64,000 bases of DNA from Rachycentron canadum (lineage: Eukaryota > Chordata > Actinopteri > Carangiformes > Rachycentridae). Below the pieces are notes generated by a model. The model was not told the origin of the DNA. It was given only the letters and a program-made list of their open reading frames with translations, and did no database searches. The position numbers and the translations under genes were made by a program. Of the stretch, positions 38,186-49,939 are shown one piece after another. Every line of letters begins with the position of its first letter. Position 1 is the stretch's first letter. The stretch spans positions 19,469,326-19,533,325 of the forward strand of contig CM076655.1 in assembly GCA_038496675.1 (NCBI GenBank). The letters are read 5' to 3'.

Positions 38186-39389
38186 GAAAACTAGAAAAAC
38201 TATAAAAAACTGTAAACATCTCATCAAACATCAAAATGAATAAATTCTGAGTATGTAGATACAGAGAAGAGACAGAGTTGGTGCTCTACGTTCATTCCTT
38301 TCTAGAGTGTATCCCCACATCAGCTCACCATGCGCATCTATCACCTGCAGGACGGCTCAAAGCGTGCGTACACATAACGAGCATACACTCTGTTGCTCAC
38401 AAGCAGAGTGAGCTGAAAATGCACTTCAGATGTGTGAAGTGGATCATTATAAAACAGTTAATAAGAGGTCTGAGCTTTTTGTGGCATGAGGCTCTGACGC
38501 ATGATGCATGAGGCTCTGTAGGGAAGCGTCCTCTCTCTGAATGGTTAATTCACCACTGTGTGTCCCACTAAATGTTTTCACAGATCCATAATGAACCAAA
38601 GTTTTAGTCACACTTCTTCTGACATAATATAAAATATGTATAACATTGGAATTTGTGCTATTACTTCTCTGATTCCCTCAGCCACACAAGGAGGCAGAAT
38701 AGGCCCAGAGCATATATGGAAAAGTTTAATGCACAATTTTGAGACAGTGATATGAAAAGCAGCGCTGTGAAAGGCACACAGTGATGATTTCATTTAATGT
38801 CCAATTTACTTTGATGTGTCACAATAATTATTTGACTAAGACTGTATAATATGGAACAAACAAGCATGTTCAAATGTAAAGATAATGATGTTTAAAACAA
38901 TTAACTGTTTGAGAATATGTACCGATAATACCTACAGATTTTTACAGCAGACAGCATCAAAGGAATAGCAATGATGAGGAAATATAGAAGAGTTAAACCG
39001 ATGGTAACATCAGGTCTCAGTTCAAGGCCATGTCTGCTTATTCAACTAGCATATATTGTACTTAACAGCAAGCATTTGCTAAACTTCTGAAATGTGGAGA
39101 ACAGTCCTCTAAAAAGTTATCCATCAGAAAAGATATTTTGCAAATCAAAAGCTAATGCGGTATGCAGTACTAGCAACTGTGCCAAAGCCACATTGCTACA
39201 ACAACTGAGTTAGCTTAGCCATATCCGACTGCCCAGCAACTTGACATTGTGACAATTTCTCACAAGCTAACCAGCTTGTATCGTCAAGCAGTAGCATACC
39301 TTAAAAGACACACACTCGTGTTGTAGTCTATGTTCAGGACAGCGTACAGTGCAGAGGCGCATAGAGCAGCGTTCAAAAATATCAGAGAT
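38186..39389. other. Stretch without a recognisable gene
   Basis: AT-rich sequence with GTTAGCTTAGCC-type words common in fish DNA. No exon, RNA gene or complete repeat is recognised. Confidence 0.5.
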
Positions 39390-39402
39390 CGCCCTCTGCT
39401 GG
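39390..39402 (-). promoter_or_regulatory. CTCF-like core motif
   Basis: CGCCCTCTGCTGG is the reverse complement of CCAGCAGAGGGCG, which fits all 13 positions of the CTCF core consensus CCASYAGRKGGCR. A 13-base match is expected rarely by chance in CpG-poor sequence, but occupancy cannot be judged from sequence. Confidence 0.5.
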
Positions 39403-40329
39403 GCATAAAGCAACATTCGCAAACACCATTTCCCATTTCCAGCAGTATTTATAAATGCATGCAGGTTTTTTACAACTATATTAAAGCATCAAACGGCAGG
39501 GAAAATTAGACAAATAATGTCCTCATTCACTTTCCATATTCGGATCCACATAGGTCTTAAATAAACTAAACCCTAACATAGTATAACACACTTTATTGCC
39601 ACATGTACTGTACTTCCCAATAGATTTTCAGTAGAGACCGTAGCTTTACCAATTTTACAATTTTACAGTCACAAGTAAACTTAATGTTGTCATTCCGTGC
39701 CTCTTAGTTAGTGTTACTCTGATACTATCTCCTCTGTTTTACCGAAGACAGATACTTTAAAATCCATCATAGCTGTTCAAGGACTATGAACTGCTAAGAT
39801 ACAAAAAGCGTGGGTCAGTCCGCACCATAGAGCTTTTACACAAACATTTCTCATGCTTTCTGATTAACTGGTCCATCAGAGTCACAACTCAATGTTGACT
39901 TGTTTCTTTTTTCTTGGCAGAAGCAGTTGCTAAGCACCCGTTTCTGTATTGTATTTGTGATGCAGATCACTTTTTGATCATGTAGTAGGTCTACGTCCAC
40001 TACTGTCATGTCTTTCTCTCTTTTTCTTCAAATCTGAGTTTGTGTAGCTGGTGATCTTTGCTTTGTCCAAGCCAGTTCCCACAATGACTCAAAACTATTA
40101 TTGCTACTAGCAGACAATTAACTATATGATTTTCAGGAAAGGTTATTGTTTAACAGTACAATATTATGTATCATACAACAATACCTTTTCCTTTGTTCAA
40201 TATGTAGGCTGTAACTATTCCTGAAACTCCCTGAAGCTCATCAAAGCAAACTCATTTAGATGCAGACACACAAAGAAATGAACATGTTTGTTTTTTTTTT
40301 TTTTTTCCCAGAATCAGTGCAATATAAGA
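39403..40329. other. AT-rich stretch, nothing recognised
   Basis: Includes the poly-T at about 40290-40306. No gene is seen. Confidence 0.5.
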
Positions 40330-40800
40330 ACCCTGTCTCTGTGTATCTGTATGGATGAGCTCCAGGCTGTGACCAACAGACCCAGAGTTGGACAGCCTAG
40401 CATCCCCTGAGGTGCCCCTGTTTCCCTCCTATTCATTCTTCCATCACAAGCAAAGCCCCAAGTGCTGGAGGATTTTACACTAATACATGCTCATTGATTT
40501 ATAATTCAGAGTGAGCATGCCGACATCCAAGGATAGGAATTACAAATGTTGACAAAAGCAGTGGCTCTTGTATACTGGAAAGTAAAGGTCAATGTTTAAA
40601 TTTAGAGGTTTAATTCCGGGAGTGGCCAGCAGTCTCTGCAATATCAAACGTGGCAGGCGAGCTGAATTTGCACTATGTGTGTTGAGAATTTCTTAGGCCA
40701 TGTGCAATTAAGCTGTCATGTGTTGCAAACATGTTCAGGATGCCTGGAGTGAGCTAATTGTTGTAGTGCACCGCTCTGCACTTCTATTTTAGTAAGCATG
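40330..40800. promoter_or_regulatory. Candidate conserved non-coding element
   Basis: Balanced, repeat-free sequence contains words such as GTGCAATTAAGC, GAGCTAATTGTTGTAG and GCTCATTGATTTATAATTC. It differs from the AT-rich flanks. The regulatory reading is by texture only, and no frame with splice sites is present. Confidence 0.28.
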
Positions 40801-41757
40801 TAATATCATTTATATCCCATAGCCTGCATATTGCACAAGCAATATATGGATCACTTTATGATCCCCTTACTCTTTATGATCCATCCCGCACCATTTAGTA
40901 GAGACCTTTATACAGTTTGGCTTATATTACTTTTAGTGCATACACATATTTGCAGTACAAAATTATTTAGAGAATTAAGTCCCCTAACAATGGTTAGATG
41001 TTCCACCATGTTCAGCCTACAGAGGATATGTGTCTTTTTTTATAATAAGTGTTACTGTATGCTGCCTGAAAAAAAACTCAGGGTACCGGTTAAGCCTCTG
41101 TTGCTTACAATTTAAAATATAATCCTTTCACTTATTTATAGTTTATAATTCTAATATCTATTTTTACTTTTATCTTTACCAACAACAGAAATTAAAATCA
41201 ATCTTGTAAAAACATATAAAAATCTAGTGACATATTGAAACAGTTTCCTAACAACAAAGGAAGAAACATATATCGGAGGGGAGGGAAGTCTTCAATTCAG
41301 TGAATTACTGTGTGAACAAGGCCAACGGTGGGCAGGCTGTGTTTTCACAAAGAATGTCATGCTGTAATGACAGATTATAAATTTAAGTGAGAATAAACAT
41401 TCTGTTTGACTTTCATTTCACACCGGTTGAATGGTAGCTGAGACTTCTTTTCAAAAAAACTGAAAAATTCAGCACAGTAAACCTTGCAACTAAGGGTATA
41501 TTCAAATCAAATGAATAAAATAGCAAATTAATACCCGATGAATCGTCAAAAGGTACAAATTCTCAGTAATATCTTGAAATATTTGTCTGGAAATTGCTAC
41601 TTCGGAAGTGAAATAATTTACGTGAAGAAGGACATTGACTACAAGTCACCAACTAATTACACTATTAGTCAGTATTAAATCCATGTGGCAACCCATACAT
41701 TCACTAGTGAAGTGAAAAAAGGAAAAAGTAAAATAACAAATCGCAAAGTTTTTGGGA

Positions 41758-41763
41758 TTTATT
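41758..41763 (-). terminator. Possible polyadenylation signal AATAAA
   Basis: TTTATT on the plus strand gives AATAAA on the minus strand, about 195 bases beyond the stop codon of the candidate terminal exon at 41957-42103. U-rich sequence follows on the minus strand. AATAAA is frequent by chance in AT-rich DNA, so its weight depends on the exon call. Confidence 0.2.
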
Positions 41764-41894
41764 CATTTATAACTGATTTAATGACATCCAGACAATTCCT
41801 GTAATTTATACACTGTCAATGCCTACAAACCTTTTCTCTTTCTCTACCCAAAGCTATGCATAAACCAGCAAACACATCTCATCTTGTACACATG

Positions 41895-41920
41895 CACACA
41901 CACACACACACACACACACA
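41895..41920. repeat. (CA)n microsatellite
   Basis: Thirteen uninterrupted CA repeats, seen directly. If the minus-strand exon model at 41957-42264 is right, this lies in its 3' untranslated region. Confidence 0.97.
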
Positions 41921-41956
41921 ATAGCCCACATTTGCTCCAGACAAGCAGCTGAATCA

Positions 41957-42103
41957 TCAGACAACATCCCTTTGTAACCAAAGAGAGAAGGCGAACAAGA
42001 GTGAGACCGCAGCAGGCAGATGATTATGTGCTGCCGTCAGAACTTCCATCACCTCCCTGAAAGACTCCAAAATGTCTATAGCTTCCACTTGATGATCAAA
42101 CCT
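41957..42103 (-). CDS. Hypothetical terminal coding exon (partial)
   Basis: On the minus strand an acceptor-like site with an upstream pyrimidine-rich tract (CCTTTCCTCTTGCCAG, then ...TTACCAG) ends at 42104, and the frame then runs 48 codons to a TGA at 41957-41959. The peptide begins RFDHQVEAIDILESFREVME, an amphipathic, helix-like composition, and continues with a hydrophobic stretch (LPAAVSLLFAFSLWL). The frame joins in phase with the upstream candidate exon across an 84-bp intron, a size typical of fish. I do not recognise the protein. The closer acceptor (CTCAG) would put the frame out of phase, so the model depends on the TTACCAG site. A chance open frame is quite possible. Confidence 0.27.
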   Translation of the reverse strand, partial: RFDHQVEAIDILESFREVMEVLTAAHNHLPAAVSLLFAFSLWLQRDVV

Positions 42104-42187
42104 CTGGTAACACACTGAGCAGGCTGGCAAGAGGAAAGGAGAGAGTGATGAAGAGAGAGAATCTGGGGGAGGAAAAGGAGTTCTTAC

Positions 42188-42264
42188 CTTTTCAGTATGT
42201 TCCCGGGGCAGGAGCAACAGCATGACAAAGGTTCTAATGAGTCTCACACCAAAATGACAGCCAT
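42188..42264 (-). CDS. Hypothetical 77-bp internal coding exon (partial)
   Basis: The minus strand shows a strong acceptor (a TTTCTTTCTTATTTCTC pyrimidine tract followed by TACAATCTCAG) and a consensus donor (GAAAAG then GTAAGA). Between them are 77 bases open in only one frame. That frame enters with two bases of a split codon and leaves in phase 0. The peptide is GCHFGVRLIRTFVMLLLLPR followed by EHTEK. It is strongly hydrophobic in the middle and could be a helix of a helical-repeat protein or a membrane segment. I do not recognise it. The next candidate exon downstream is in phase. No upstream partner with matching phase is proven, although a donor at 49005 would fit in one of its frames. 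Confidence 0.33.
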
Positions 42265-45229
42265 CTGAGATTGTAGAGAAATAAGAAAGAAGCATGCAGT
42301 AAATTAAAAGGGCAACTGTGACTTGTAGCCCAATTTATTGCCAATTTATGTGGAGGCCTGAAATAGAGCAGGAGGTGATTGTAGTACACAAGAGTTCAGG
42401 ACAACAATGCTGTTATGAACTGGGTTGGTTGTAGTCACTGGACGGTGTCAAGTGTCAGTATTTCAATAGAATGGTGGTGGTATGAGCATTTTGTGCCTGT
42501 ATAGGAATTAATCTCATGCCATCTTGCCTTTCTTCTTTTAAACAAATATTTTACACTGACATTTAGGCTCTAAAAATAAAAGACTCCATCTTTAACTACA
42601 CTTTGAGGATGACAGTAGTATATTGCTTTCTAAAAAGGAAGCATTTCCCACCAGGAGATGAAAACTCTTCCACAAGACCCAGCATAACATTCTGTGCTGG
42701 GTCTACAACACCTAGGGAGACAAGCCACTTCATTTTCCCCAAACAACTCTGCTCTTTGTGGGATTTTAAGGTGTGTAGGTATTTTTACTCTTCCCCATAG
42801 ACTCCTTAAAGCTTAAGCAACTAACAAACACCCAAGCTGTACTTTGGTGTATACCAGCTGTAACCCCAAAGGAGGCCAGGATCAGTGACCTGCACTAACA
42901 ATTGCAGCCCCAGTGTCCTGCTGAGAGACTTTCATAGTCTGGCAGAAGCAGGGTAACAGGAGATCGTCCAGTGTAAGTGCTGTTGGAGACCAGTCCACTC
43001 AGAGGTGGAGGAAGAATCCATGTATTTATGTTAATATCATCTGTTGGTGAAATAAACAGAGTCCAGCTCCACCTGTGAAGCAATAGTGAGGATTCTGTAG
43101 TGTAATGTAATGACCCAACCTATCTGGGTACCAGTCTGGTAGCTCACAGCTCAATAGTATATTTTAAACTGCTCTCTGTCTCTGTAATACTACACTGATG
43201 ATCACAAATGTGTCAAGTCTGGTCTTCTCAAATCCACGCATATATTTATGATTTAATGTGAATCTTGGATTACAACAATTTTACAAAAGGTGCACATGCC
43301 GAATAAATAATATAATTTCTCTTAACTCAATTTTCAGCCCTTGACCTGCTCTCCCACTACCCATCATTTAACATCATTTACCTATAGATAAAGCTCAAAA
43401 CTATGCTCACAACAATGAGAGGATTATCTAACTCTTTCTATCTAACCTTGATAAAAGAGGCACAGCATTTCCTAAAGAGCAAAGCAGTCAATACTGTAAA
43501 TACCTTCTTTTCACAGCTGAAAACTAGGGGTGCAGGGAGAGGATGAAGGTGGCAAAGTCAGCGTAAGGACATCTTAAATTGGCTGATGAAGGCAAAACAC
43601 AAAATAGATGGCGCTAAAATTGGCCTCGTTAAAAAACAACCAGTATCAATCTTTCCTTGCTATTAGGATATAGACAGGTTATTCTACTGAGTGAATATTT
43701 AATGAGCCTTAATTAGTTCAAAAGAACAGGACTGGTCAGTAATGGCACATAAGTGATTTGGCTGTTGTGTTTGCATGTTTGTGGCAAAAAAAACTGGGTG
43801 GATGAATAAGCTCTGTAATATAGTACAAAAACGCTGATAGCACAAGAACACAAAGGACACAATGTCCCCTAATATACTGCAAAGGATATTGTAAAATATC
43901 ATGTCCAAGGACATTAAATAACATGACATATGTACTTCAGTGAAATGTTATGTTTCAATGAACTGGATGTCACACAATATGTCAACTTGTGCAAATAAGC
44001 CTGAAGAATAAGCAATGGAGGCAAAAACTAACAGTGATATAAAAATATCACAATACAGGATGTGTGTTCCTGAAGTTCGTTTTTTTTTCAAATATATATA
44101 TCTTTTGTACATGCACATGTAATGCTAGGCTTCAAAAGTTTTCAAATTGCTTTTTGAACTCTAACTGACAGGAAAGCAGACAGCCCATGAATCATGTCTT
44201 TTTTTTGTCCTTTTTATTGTCCTTGTTCATAAAGGAAAACCCCAAAACTCTGATCTGACATGCAATTTTATTCTGATATATAGCAGCTAAACTTGAAGGA
44301 GCAGTTACATTCTATAAAATCTCACAGAAATGGAATAATCATGGAAAAAAACATGTCAGTTTGCCAGGTGTATGCTTGGACTCTGCCTTATGTATTTGAT
44401 CAAAGGTCTCTTCTTTTAAGCTGTGAGCACTGCCCAATGACATTTGATCCTTTTTTGTTTCCTTGTTTTCAAGGGAATATCCCAAAAGACATTTCTTCTC
44501 TTTTGCTCTTGTTTTGTCTCAACTGCCAAATGGTACAACATCCTCTGCCCCTTATTCTTAGCCAGCTACATCACCCCTGACCCTACTAATGCTCCTTGTC
44601 AACACACATGGAATGGGACTTTTTCAAAGGTGATACGACACTTATTGCCCTTGGCAGCTCGCCCAGGAAGGTCACACTTCAAAGTGACACAAACAGCAAG
44701 GTCACTGTCAATGGAGGATGTTCGTAGATCAGACCTCGTGCCCCAGACAGCCTTCTTCCTAGCTACTGTATCCCAAAAGGGCTACACTGCCACCAGCAGT
44801 CACTTAGCACATCACATCTACAACAGACAGAAGACAGAAATCCCTTGTGTTCCTGTTCCTTATCTCTTATGCCAAGCATATCTCTTTTGTACATAAAAGA
44901 AACTGTGGCTATACTTCTTATGTTTTATTTCAGTCAGGGTTGCTTTTAGTGAAGCTGTTAGCCAAGTACTAGACCTCAAATATGGATAAAAAGACAAAAA
45001 CAAAAGGCACTTCATTGCAAAACAACGATATACTCATCAAATATTCAATGAAGCATATTGCGCTCAATACATTCGGCCAGTGCTTTTGTTCATGTCACTT
45101 TTATAAGATTTTGGTATGTGCAGTACATACCCTGTTTACCCAGAGGTCTCCCACCCAATCACTTCCATTTTTGTAAACAAATTAATGAGATTCATTTAAA
45201 ATAATCTATTTATTAGTTGAGGCATAGTC
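42265..45229. other. Stretch without a supported gene
   Basis: A 10-bp hairpin lies at 42675-42704. The plus strand at 44293-44896 is open in overlapping frames of 95 and 150 codons, with no domain, start context or splice support. Several AGGTCA-type half-sites occur in 44665-44720. The T-runs at 44080-44090 and 44200-44210 are simple sequence. Confidence 0.45.
42675..42704. repeat. 10-bp perfect hairpin
   Basis: AGACCCAGCA (42675-42684) pairs exactly with TGCTGGGTCT (42695-42704) across a 10-base loop. It is a GC-containing stem that would be stable in a transcript of either strand. No function is known. Confidence 0.85.
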
Positions 45230-45540
45230 TATTAAAACAGAACTCTTTTCCCTTCCTTTTAGTGGCAGTCGACCATGATGAGTAAGCATATTCCATAAAT
45301 GACCCAGCTGTTCGAGCATATTGTGTTTCGCCTCATCAGGGATTCAAAGGGGCTGACAACAGATCAGTCGCATCCGTTCACGGCTTGGTCTCCAGCTGAC
45401 CAGACCTCAATTTAAAATGAGGTCTTTTGTTTGTCTCAGCCAGCTGGTGGTCTATAGGCTACAGATGTGTGGCTCATGATAGCTGGCATGAGCATGTTAA
45501 TGTTTTCCAAGTGACAGCAACATAAAACACATATTACCCT
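45230..45540. promoter_or_regulatory. Candidate conserved non-coding element
   Basis: This is a sharply bounded, balanced block between AT-rich flanks. It contains an E-box pair (CAGCTG twice), TCATGATAGC, GAGCATGTTAATG and an 8-bp inverted repeat, AGACCTCA/TGAGGTCT, at 45402-45425. AGGTCT and AGGTCA-like words suggest nuclear-receptor half-sites. It carries more CpG than its surroundings (CAGTCGACC, GTTCGAGC, CAGTCGCATCCG). No splice-bounded frame is seen. Constraint is inferred only. Confidence 0.37.
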
Positions 45541-47589
45541 GTAATGTGAATGTATGTGAAGCCACTTACAGTAGCTGTGCATTATAAATGTGAAGAAAAC
45601 ACTCCTACGATTTACATTACACAGACACAAGAGAAAAATGAATACATTATTGTATTGGTAAACAAATAACTTAAGTTTATTTTTATATACATAAATTATA
45701 TTAACACTGACTTGTTCCACTTATATCTATGAGACGCTTTCATTGACCAAGTTTGAATCTGATATTTACAAAGTACATATTCCCAACAGTATCCAAAGGT
45801 CATGGTGGAAAAAAAAACTTAAATTTGAAACCCTGTGTTTCAGTCTGCACTCATTGATTTTTCTTCCATGTCCTTAATGGACAGGCTAAAAATATGCTGT
45901 TCTGCTTCTGGGTACAGGCCTGGTTTTGGACGGAGCTCTCTATATGTCCTCTCATAACAAATTATTCAACATGTATTTTGAAAAAAAAAATGTAGTACCA
46001 TTTTTTTATGATATACAAATGTTACAAATTATAGAAACTATGTTTAGGTACTTCATTTTGTTATGTATTCACTTAACAAAGTGAACCTGAAAAATCTTTA
46101 TATAGCTAACAAAGATGCCACTGCATTGCAGCTGATCTTTCAAAAAGTGGAACAAATTCAATTTATTTTCAATCTCACCTTCATTTTTCACAGCTTTAAA
46201 TGCATATCAAGTACCAAATGCAAGTGATTTATGCCATTTTGTGTGCAAATATTGCATTTTTTATTTTAATATATAGCCTAAAGGTAATATGTATATGTAT
46301 TCTAGTAAAAAAAGATAAATGTATATGTAGTGTAGCAAAAAGAAATTAAAAAACTTCAAAGAGTAGCTAAGACTGCCAGCATACCATTTTATCTTTTTGA
46401 AAAATTGAAATGACATTGAATTAAGTGAATGTCTCATTTGTTTGAAAAACAAAGATATTGTGATGTTATCATAGCTCTTGATTTAGTTTACACTATTAAA
46501 ATAAACAATGTAAGGGATATTCCACAACAGGTACCCCCCATGCACGACGTTCACAATGGTGAATGGCATCCTTAAAATAGCTACATCAATGAGTGATATT
46601 CATGATATTCATGAGCGAAGTCTCAGGGTACTGCAGGCAATATGAAAACCAGATATTAAAATATTAGGCATGATTTGCAACTTCTATAATTGACTGATGT
46701 TTTGCTGATACCAAACCAAATAGGCACATATGATTGCAAATGATTTATTATACTTGGAAGCAGGTGTGTCAGATTTCAGCTGCCTACTGGCATGTATGCA
46801 TACTGATTCAAACTCTGTTTCTGTGAGTAATAAATCAAAAGCCGAGCATTTTTGCCATCATAGTTGTTTCGTATGATTTCTGCCCCATGTGGACATGCTG
46901 TCAACAGCACTGAATAATCACAAGGTAGATGAGGGCTCCTGCCCTCTGTTCTGTCCATCCGTTGATTCAGTGGATGCATATCACTGAAAATGGAGGGCCT
47001 TGTCTTTGACTCCTCTGCTAACATCAGAAATGGGAGAAAATTTCACTGCATACTGTATATTGCCTTTTACGCACAGAGAAGGGGATTATACTTATAGAAA
47101 CAGATACTCTCACCTGCATACACACACAAACAAACAGCACAACCATTTGCTTGCACATACAGACACGGATGTATACAAGCGCACACAAACACACACAGCC
47201 TCGCACCAATGCACATGTACAGCGCCTGAACCAAATCATTCACCAAATCCAAAGGGCTGAAAGAGGCAGACACAGCATTGCTAATTCAGAGTTAAAGGAA
47301 ATACAAGGAAGAGCAAAGTCGGTCTTAGTACTTTCCTTTAACCATGCTACTCCATATCAGAGGCAATGCGTCAGTCCTACCATGGTTAACACTCAATAAA
47401 ACATCAAAAGGGATGAAGCTCAGAGCTCTGGACAAATACACACCCACACAGATACCAGATACACTCAGAAACCCCCTTTCCCTCCTACACACTCTTACAC
47501 TACTATGTGCATGCAAGTACACATATTTGGCATATACATACTGTAGATGTAGCTCATTAGATTAAATGAATAGAGCAGGCAGTGCAGAT
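45541..47589. other. AT-rich stretch, then CA-rich sequence; no gene recognised
   Basis: 45.55-46.5 kb is strongly AT-rich. 47100-47220 is CA-rich but interrupted, and opens several short frames on both strands that are low-complexity artefacts. Nothing coding is supported. Confidence 0.5.
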
Positions 47590-48060
47590 GAGAGGTTTGC
47601 ATCTCTTTCAAGAGGAAGCAAACACACAGTACGTCTCCTGAATGCTAAATGGGATTTCAATAGAACATTTGTGCCCAACGTCTTCTTGCAATCAAGCTAT
47701 ATATGCAGCAGAACAATTGGCCATTTGAACCACCTATAGCCAGTCAATGCCAGATACACAGGAGCTGTCATCAACTTCCCATCAGGCTCCACTTCCCCCC
47801 AGTGGATGTTTTGCAAGAGGAGAGACACTTCTTTTGAAATTTTTATATCCAGAGGCAAAGGCATTTAATGGTCACTGTTTTGCATGTTACATGAGGAGGT
47901 GGCATTATTATCATCTGCCCAGGCTAAAGGTGGGCTTTGACAGCTTAGACAGGATATTTATTATTCAATTATTTTAAATATTTCAGGGGACCGACAGGAT
48001 GCTCATGCCATCATTAATATTTCAACCACTGCCTTACAAAAAGAGGTAGCCTCGCACTGA
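47590..48060. promoter_or_regulatory. Candidate conserved non-coding element
   Basis: Balanced, repeat-free sequence contains many clean transcription-factor-like words: AACAATTGGCC (SOX-like), GGCATTTAATGGTC, TTATTATTCAATTATTTTAA and CATCATTAATATTTC. The block is distinct from the CA-rich sequence before it. A 76-codon frame exists at 47747-47977 without splice context. The regulatory call is inference from texture. Confidence 0.33.
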
Positions 48061-48419
48061 TACCGATCAAGAGGGCAGCAGATTCACTCCTCCCAAAAAT
48101 AGTCTACCTTTCTCCTTCTCCGTTAGTCTGTACGCTGTCTCTAAAACAGTTTTCAGTTACATCTGAAAAGGAACTTAGCCAGCAAGTTATTACTGTATCA
48201 TCACTTTCCCATTTGAGAGAAAGAGGAGATAAAAACAAGACATGGACAGAGACACACTGTTGGACCTGAATCATGCTGACAAACTTAAATCCATAGAAAC
48301 TGAAGGTGAAGGTATAATGTAGAGCATCTGAAATAGTGTGATACTGGACACAATGACTTCTCTGTTATCGCAGAGATAAAAGGGAGAGAGCAGCCTTTAA
48401 AATACAGAGAGGCACTCAC

Positions 48420-48640
48420 CATTATGAATAAAATGTGGCTATTCTACAAAAGTAATTCGCCGCTCTCACAGATGCTAGCTGTTGCAAAGACGAGGACAAA
48501 CAGCCACTGCAATTATGCCCCTTTCACTAGCAGCCTCCCCTGGTGATAAGCGCCATGTAGCAAGGATGCAAAAAGATGAATTGCTTTGCAGACAGGCATC
48601 TCCCCTCTCAGCAAACACACATGCTCAAGTATGCAGATCT
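48420..48640. promoter_or_regulatory. Candidate conserved non-coding element
   Basis: Balanced sequence with AAAAGTAATTCGCC, GCAATTATGCCCC and CTAGCTGTTGC words, and more CpG than its flanks. It lies upstream of a poly-A tract. The call is by texture only. Confidence 0.28.
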
Positions 48641-48689
48641 AAACAGATACATTCCTCTGTGCAGAGGGGAATAGCTTTTCAACAGCCAT

Positions 48690-48730
48690 AAAAAAAAAAA
48701 ATCATAAAATTAAAAAAAAAAAAAAAAAAA
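48690..48730. repeat. Interrupted poly-A tract
   Basis: Two long A-runs are separated by ATCATAAAATT. It is simple sequence. Confidence 0.95.
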
Positions 48731-49004
48731 CAATGTTCTCTGTAAACCCTGGGACATGTTATTTTATCATTGATACATTAATCCCAACTTTACACTTAGT
48801 TAAACTAGCTGAATACAGTCTAGGATAGGACTGGCTCACGCACCGTTTCCATCTTCCCTTCTTTCATTTCATTTCCCTTCCACCCCCACACCCTCACCCC
48901 CCTTCATTCTAGCTTTCTGCTGAGCACCAGCTCCCTAATCTGCCCTTTTCTCAAAAACCTTGATGGTGCTATTAATGTACAAGAACCCATGGATGTGTCC
49001 TTAC

Positions 49005-49720
49005 CTTGAAATACCATCCAGTACCCTATAGTCCACAAGATAAGCTGTTTGAAGCTCAGTGCCGGTCCACAACAAAGAAAAAGGGCAAAAATCCTCCAAG
49101 TCTTTCAGAATCAGAACATAATTCAAAGCCTTTTCAGATTAGAACTTACTTTTTGTGAACAGGATGTCCTTCACTGATTCTGTACATAATATGTTCCTCT
49201 TTACTTCCCTGGTTCAAGAGAATTAGTTTTGGGTTGCTCTCCCAGATATTCCACCTTGGCACGGTGAAATAGTGTCATGCATTCGACTGGAAAATGTGTG
49301 TGTCAGAGACAGGAGCGAGAGAAAGAAAGAGGCACTGTAGGATCTCTTCTGGTGCGCACTACCAGCTCCACTGCAAGTGAATCCAGCCGGTCTTCACAGC
49401 TTTCCTCCTGCCTTCAGGAATGAAATTCAGCATCCGCTGTTCATCCCCACAACAAGGGGAGAGTGTCCCCCCCCAGATGGAAACTTTCAAACACCTCTGT
49501 GAGAAGCTATAAGAGGTGATATTCGAGTGGGTGCCAGTAAGCCCTGATTAGGTGTTATTTTCCTCGATATCCTCTCTCTTCAATGGATACTTTCCTGTTT
49601 TTCTTTCTCCAATTTGCCTGTTATGTAGCTCTCTCCTCTCCGGAACAGGGTCTCACAGAATGGATGCTGAGAAAGCAGCGGAATGAGGCGAGCCGCTTGT
49701 TCTCCCACTCCACTTCTCTC
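49005..49720 (-). other. Candidate 5' leader exon region of a minus-strand transcript
   Basis: On the minus strand there are two good splice donors: AAAAA then GTAAGT at 49149/49150, and TTTCAAG then GTAAGG at 49004/49005. The block upstream of them is balanced, with scattered stop codons, as expected for a 5' untranslated exon, and it ends against a CT/CA microsatellite. In the last 80-130 bases before the 49005 donor two frames are open. One would join in phase to the candidate exon at 42188-42264, but no start codon is evident. Low-conflict alternatives are a conserved regulatory element or unique non-coding sequence. Confidence 0.28.
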
Positions 49721-49738
49721 TCTCTTGCTCTCTCTCCC

Positions 49739-49772
<34 letters not shown>

Positions 49773-49880
49773 CCTCGCTCTCTCCCTCTCGCTCGCCTTC
49801 ACCCTCCCTCGTACATGCTCCCTCCTTCTCAATGCACCTCCCCACCCTTTCGTTTTCTCTCTCCTCCTCTCCTTCCATCT
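49711..49880. repeat. CT-rich microsatellite tract
   Basis: A run of CTCTCT interrupted by CCCTC and TCGCTC words. It gives artefactual Ser/Leu/Pro-rich and Arg/Glu-rich open frames of 80-125 codons on the two strands. These should not be annotated as proteins. Confidence 0.95.
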
Positions 49881-49888
49881 CTCTCTCT

Positions 49889-49894
49889 CACACA

Positions 49895-49938
<44 letters not shown>
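49889..49938. repeat. (CA)n microsatellite
   Basis: About 24 CA repeats with one CT interruption directly follow the CT tract, forming a compound microsatellite. Confidence 0.97.

Positions 49939-49939
<1 letters not shown>

Noticed and set aside
44444..44896. 150-codon plus-strand open frame
   Set aside because: It has no recognisable domain, splice sites or constraint that can be judged, and the length is borderline for chance in 64 kb, so it was not annotated as a gene.
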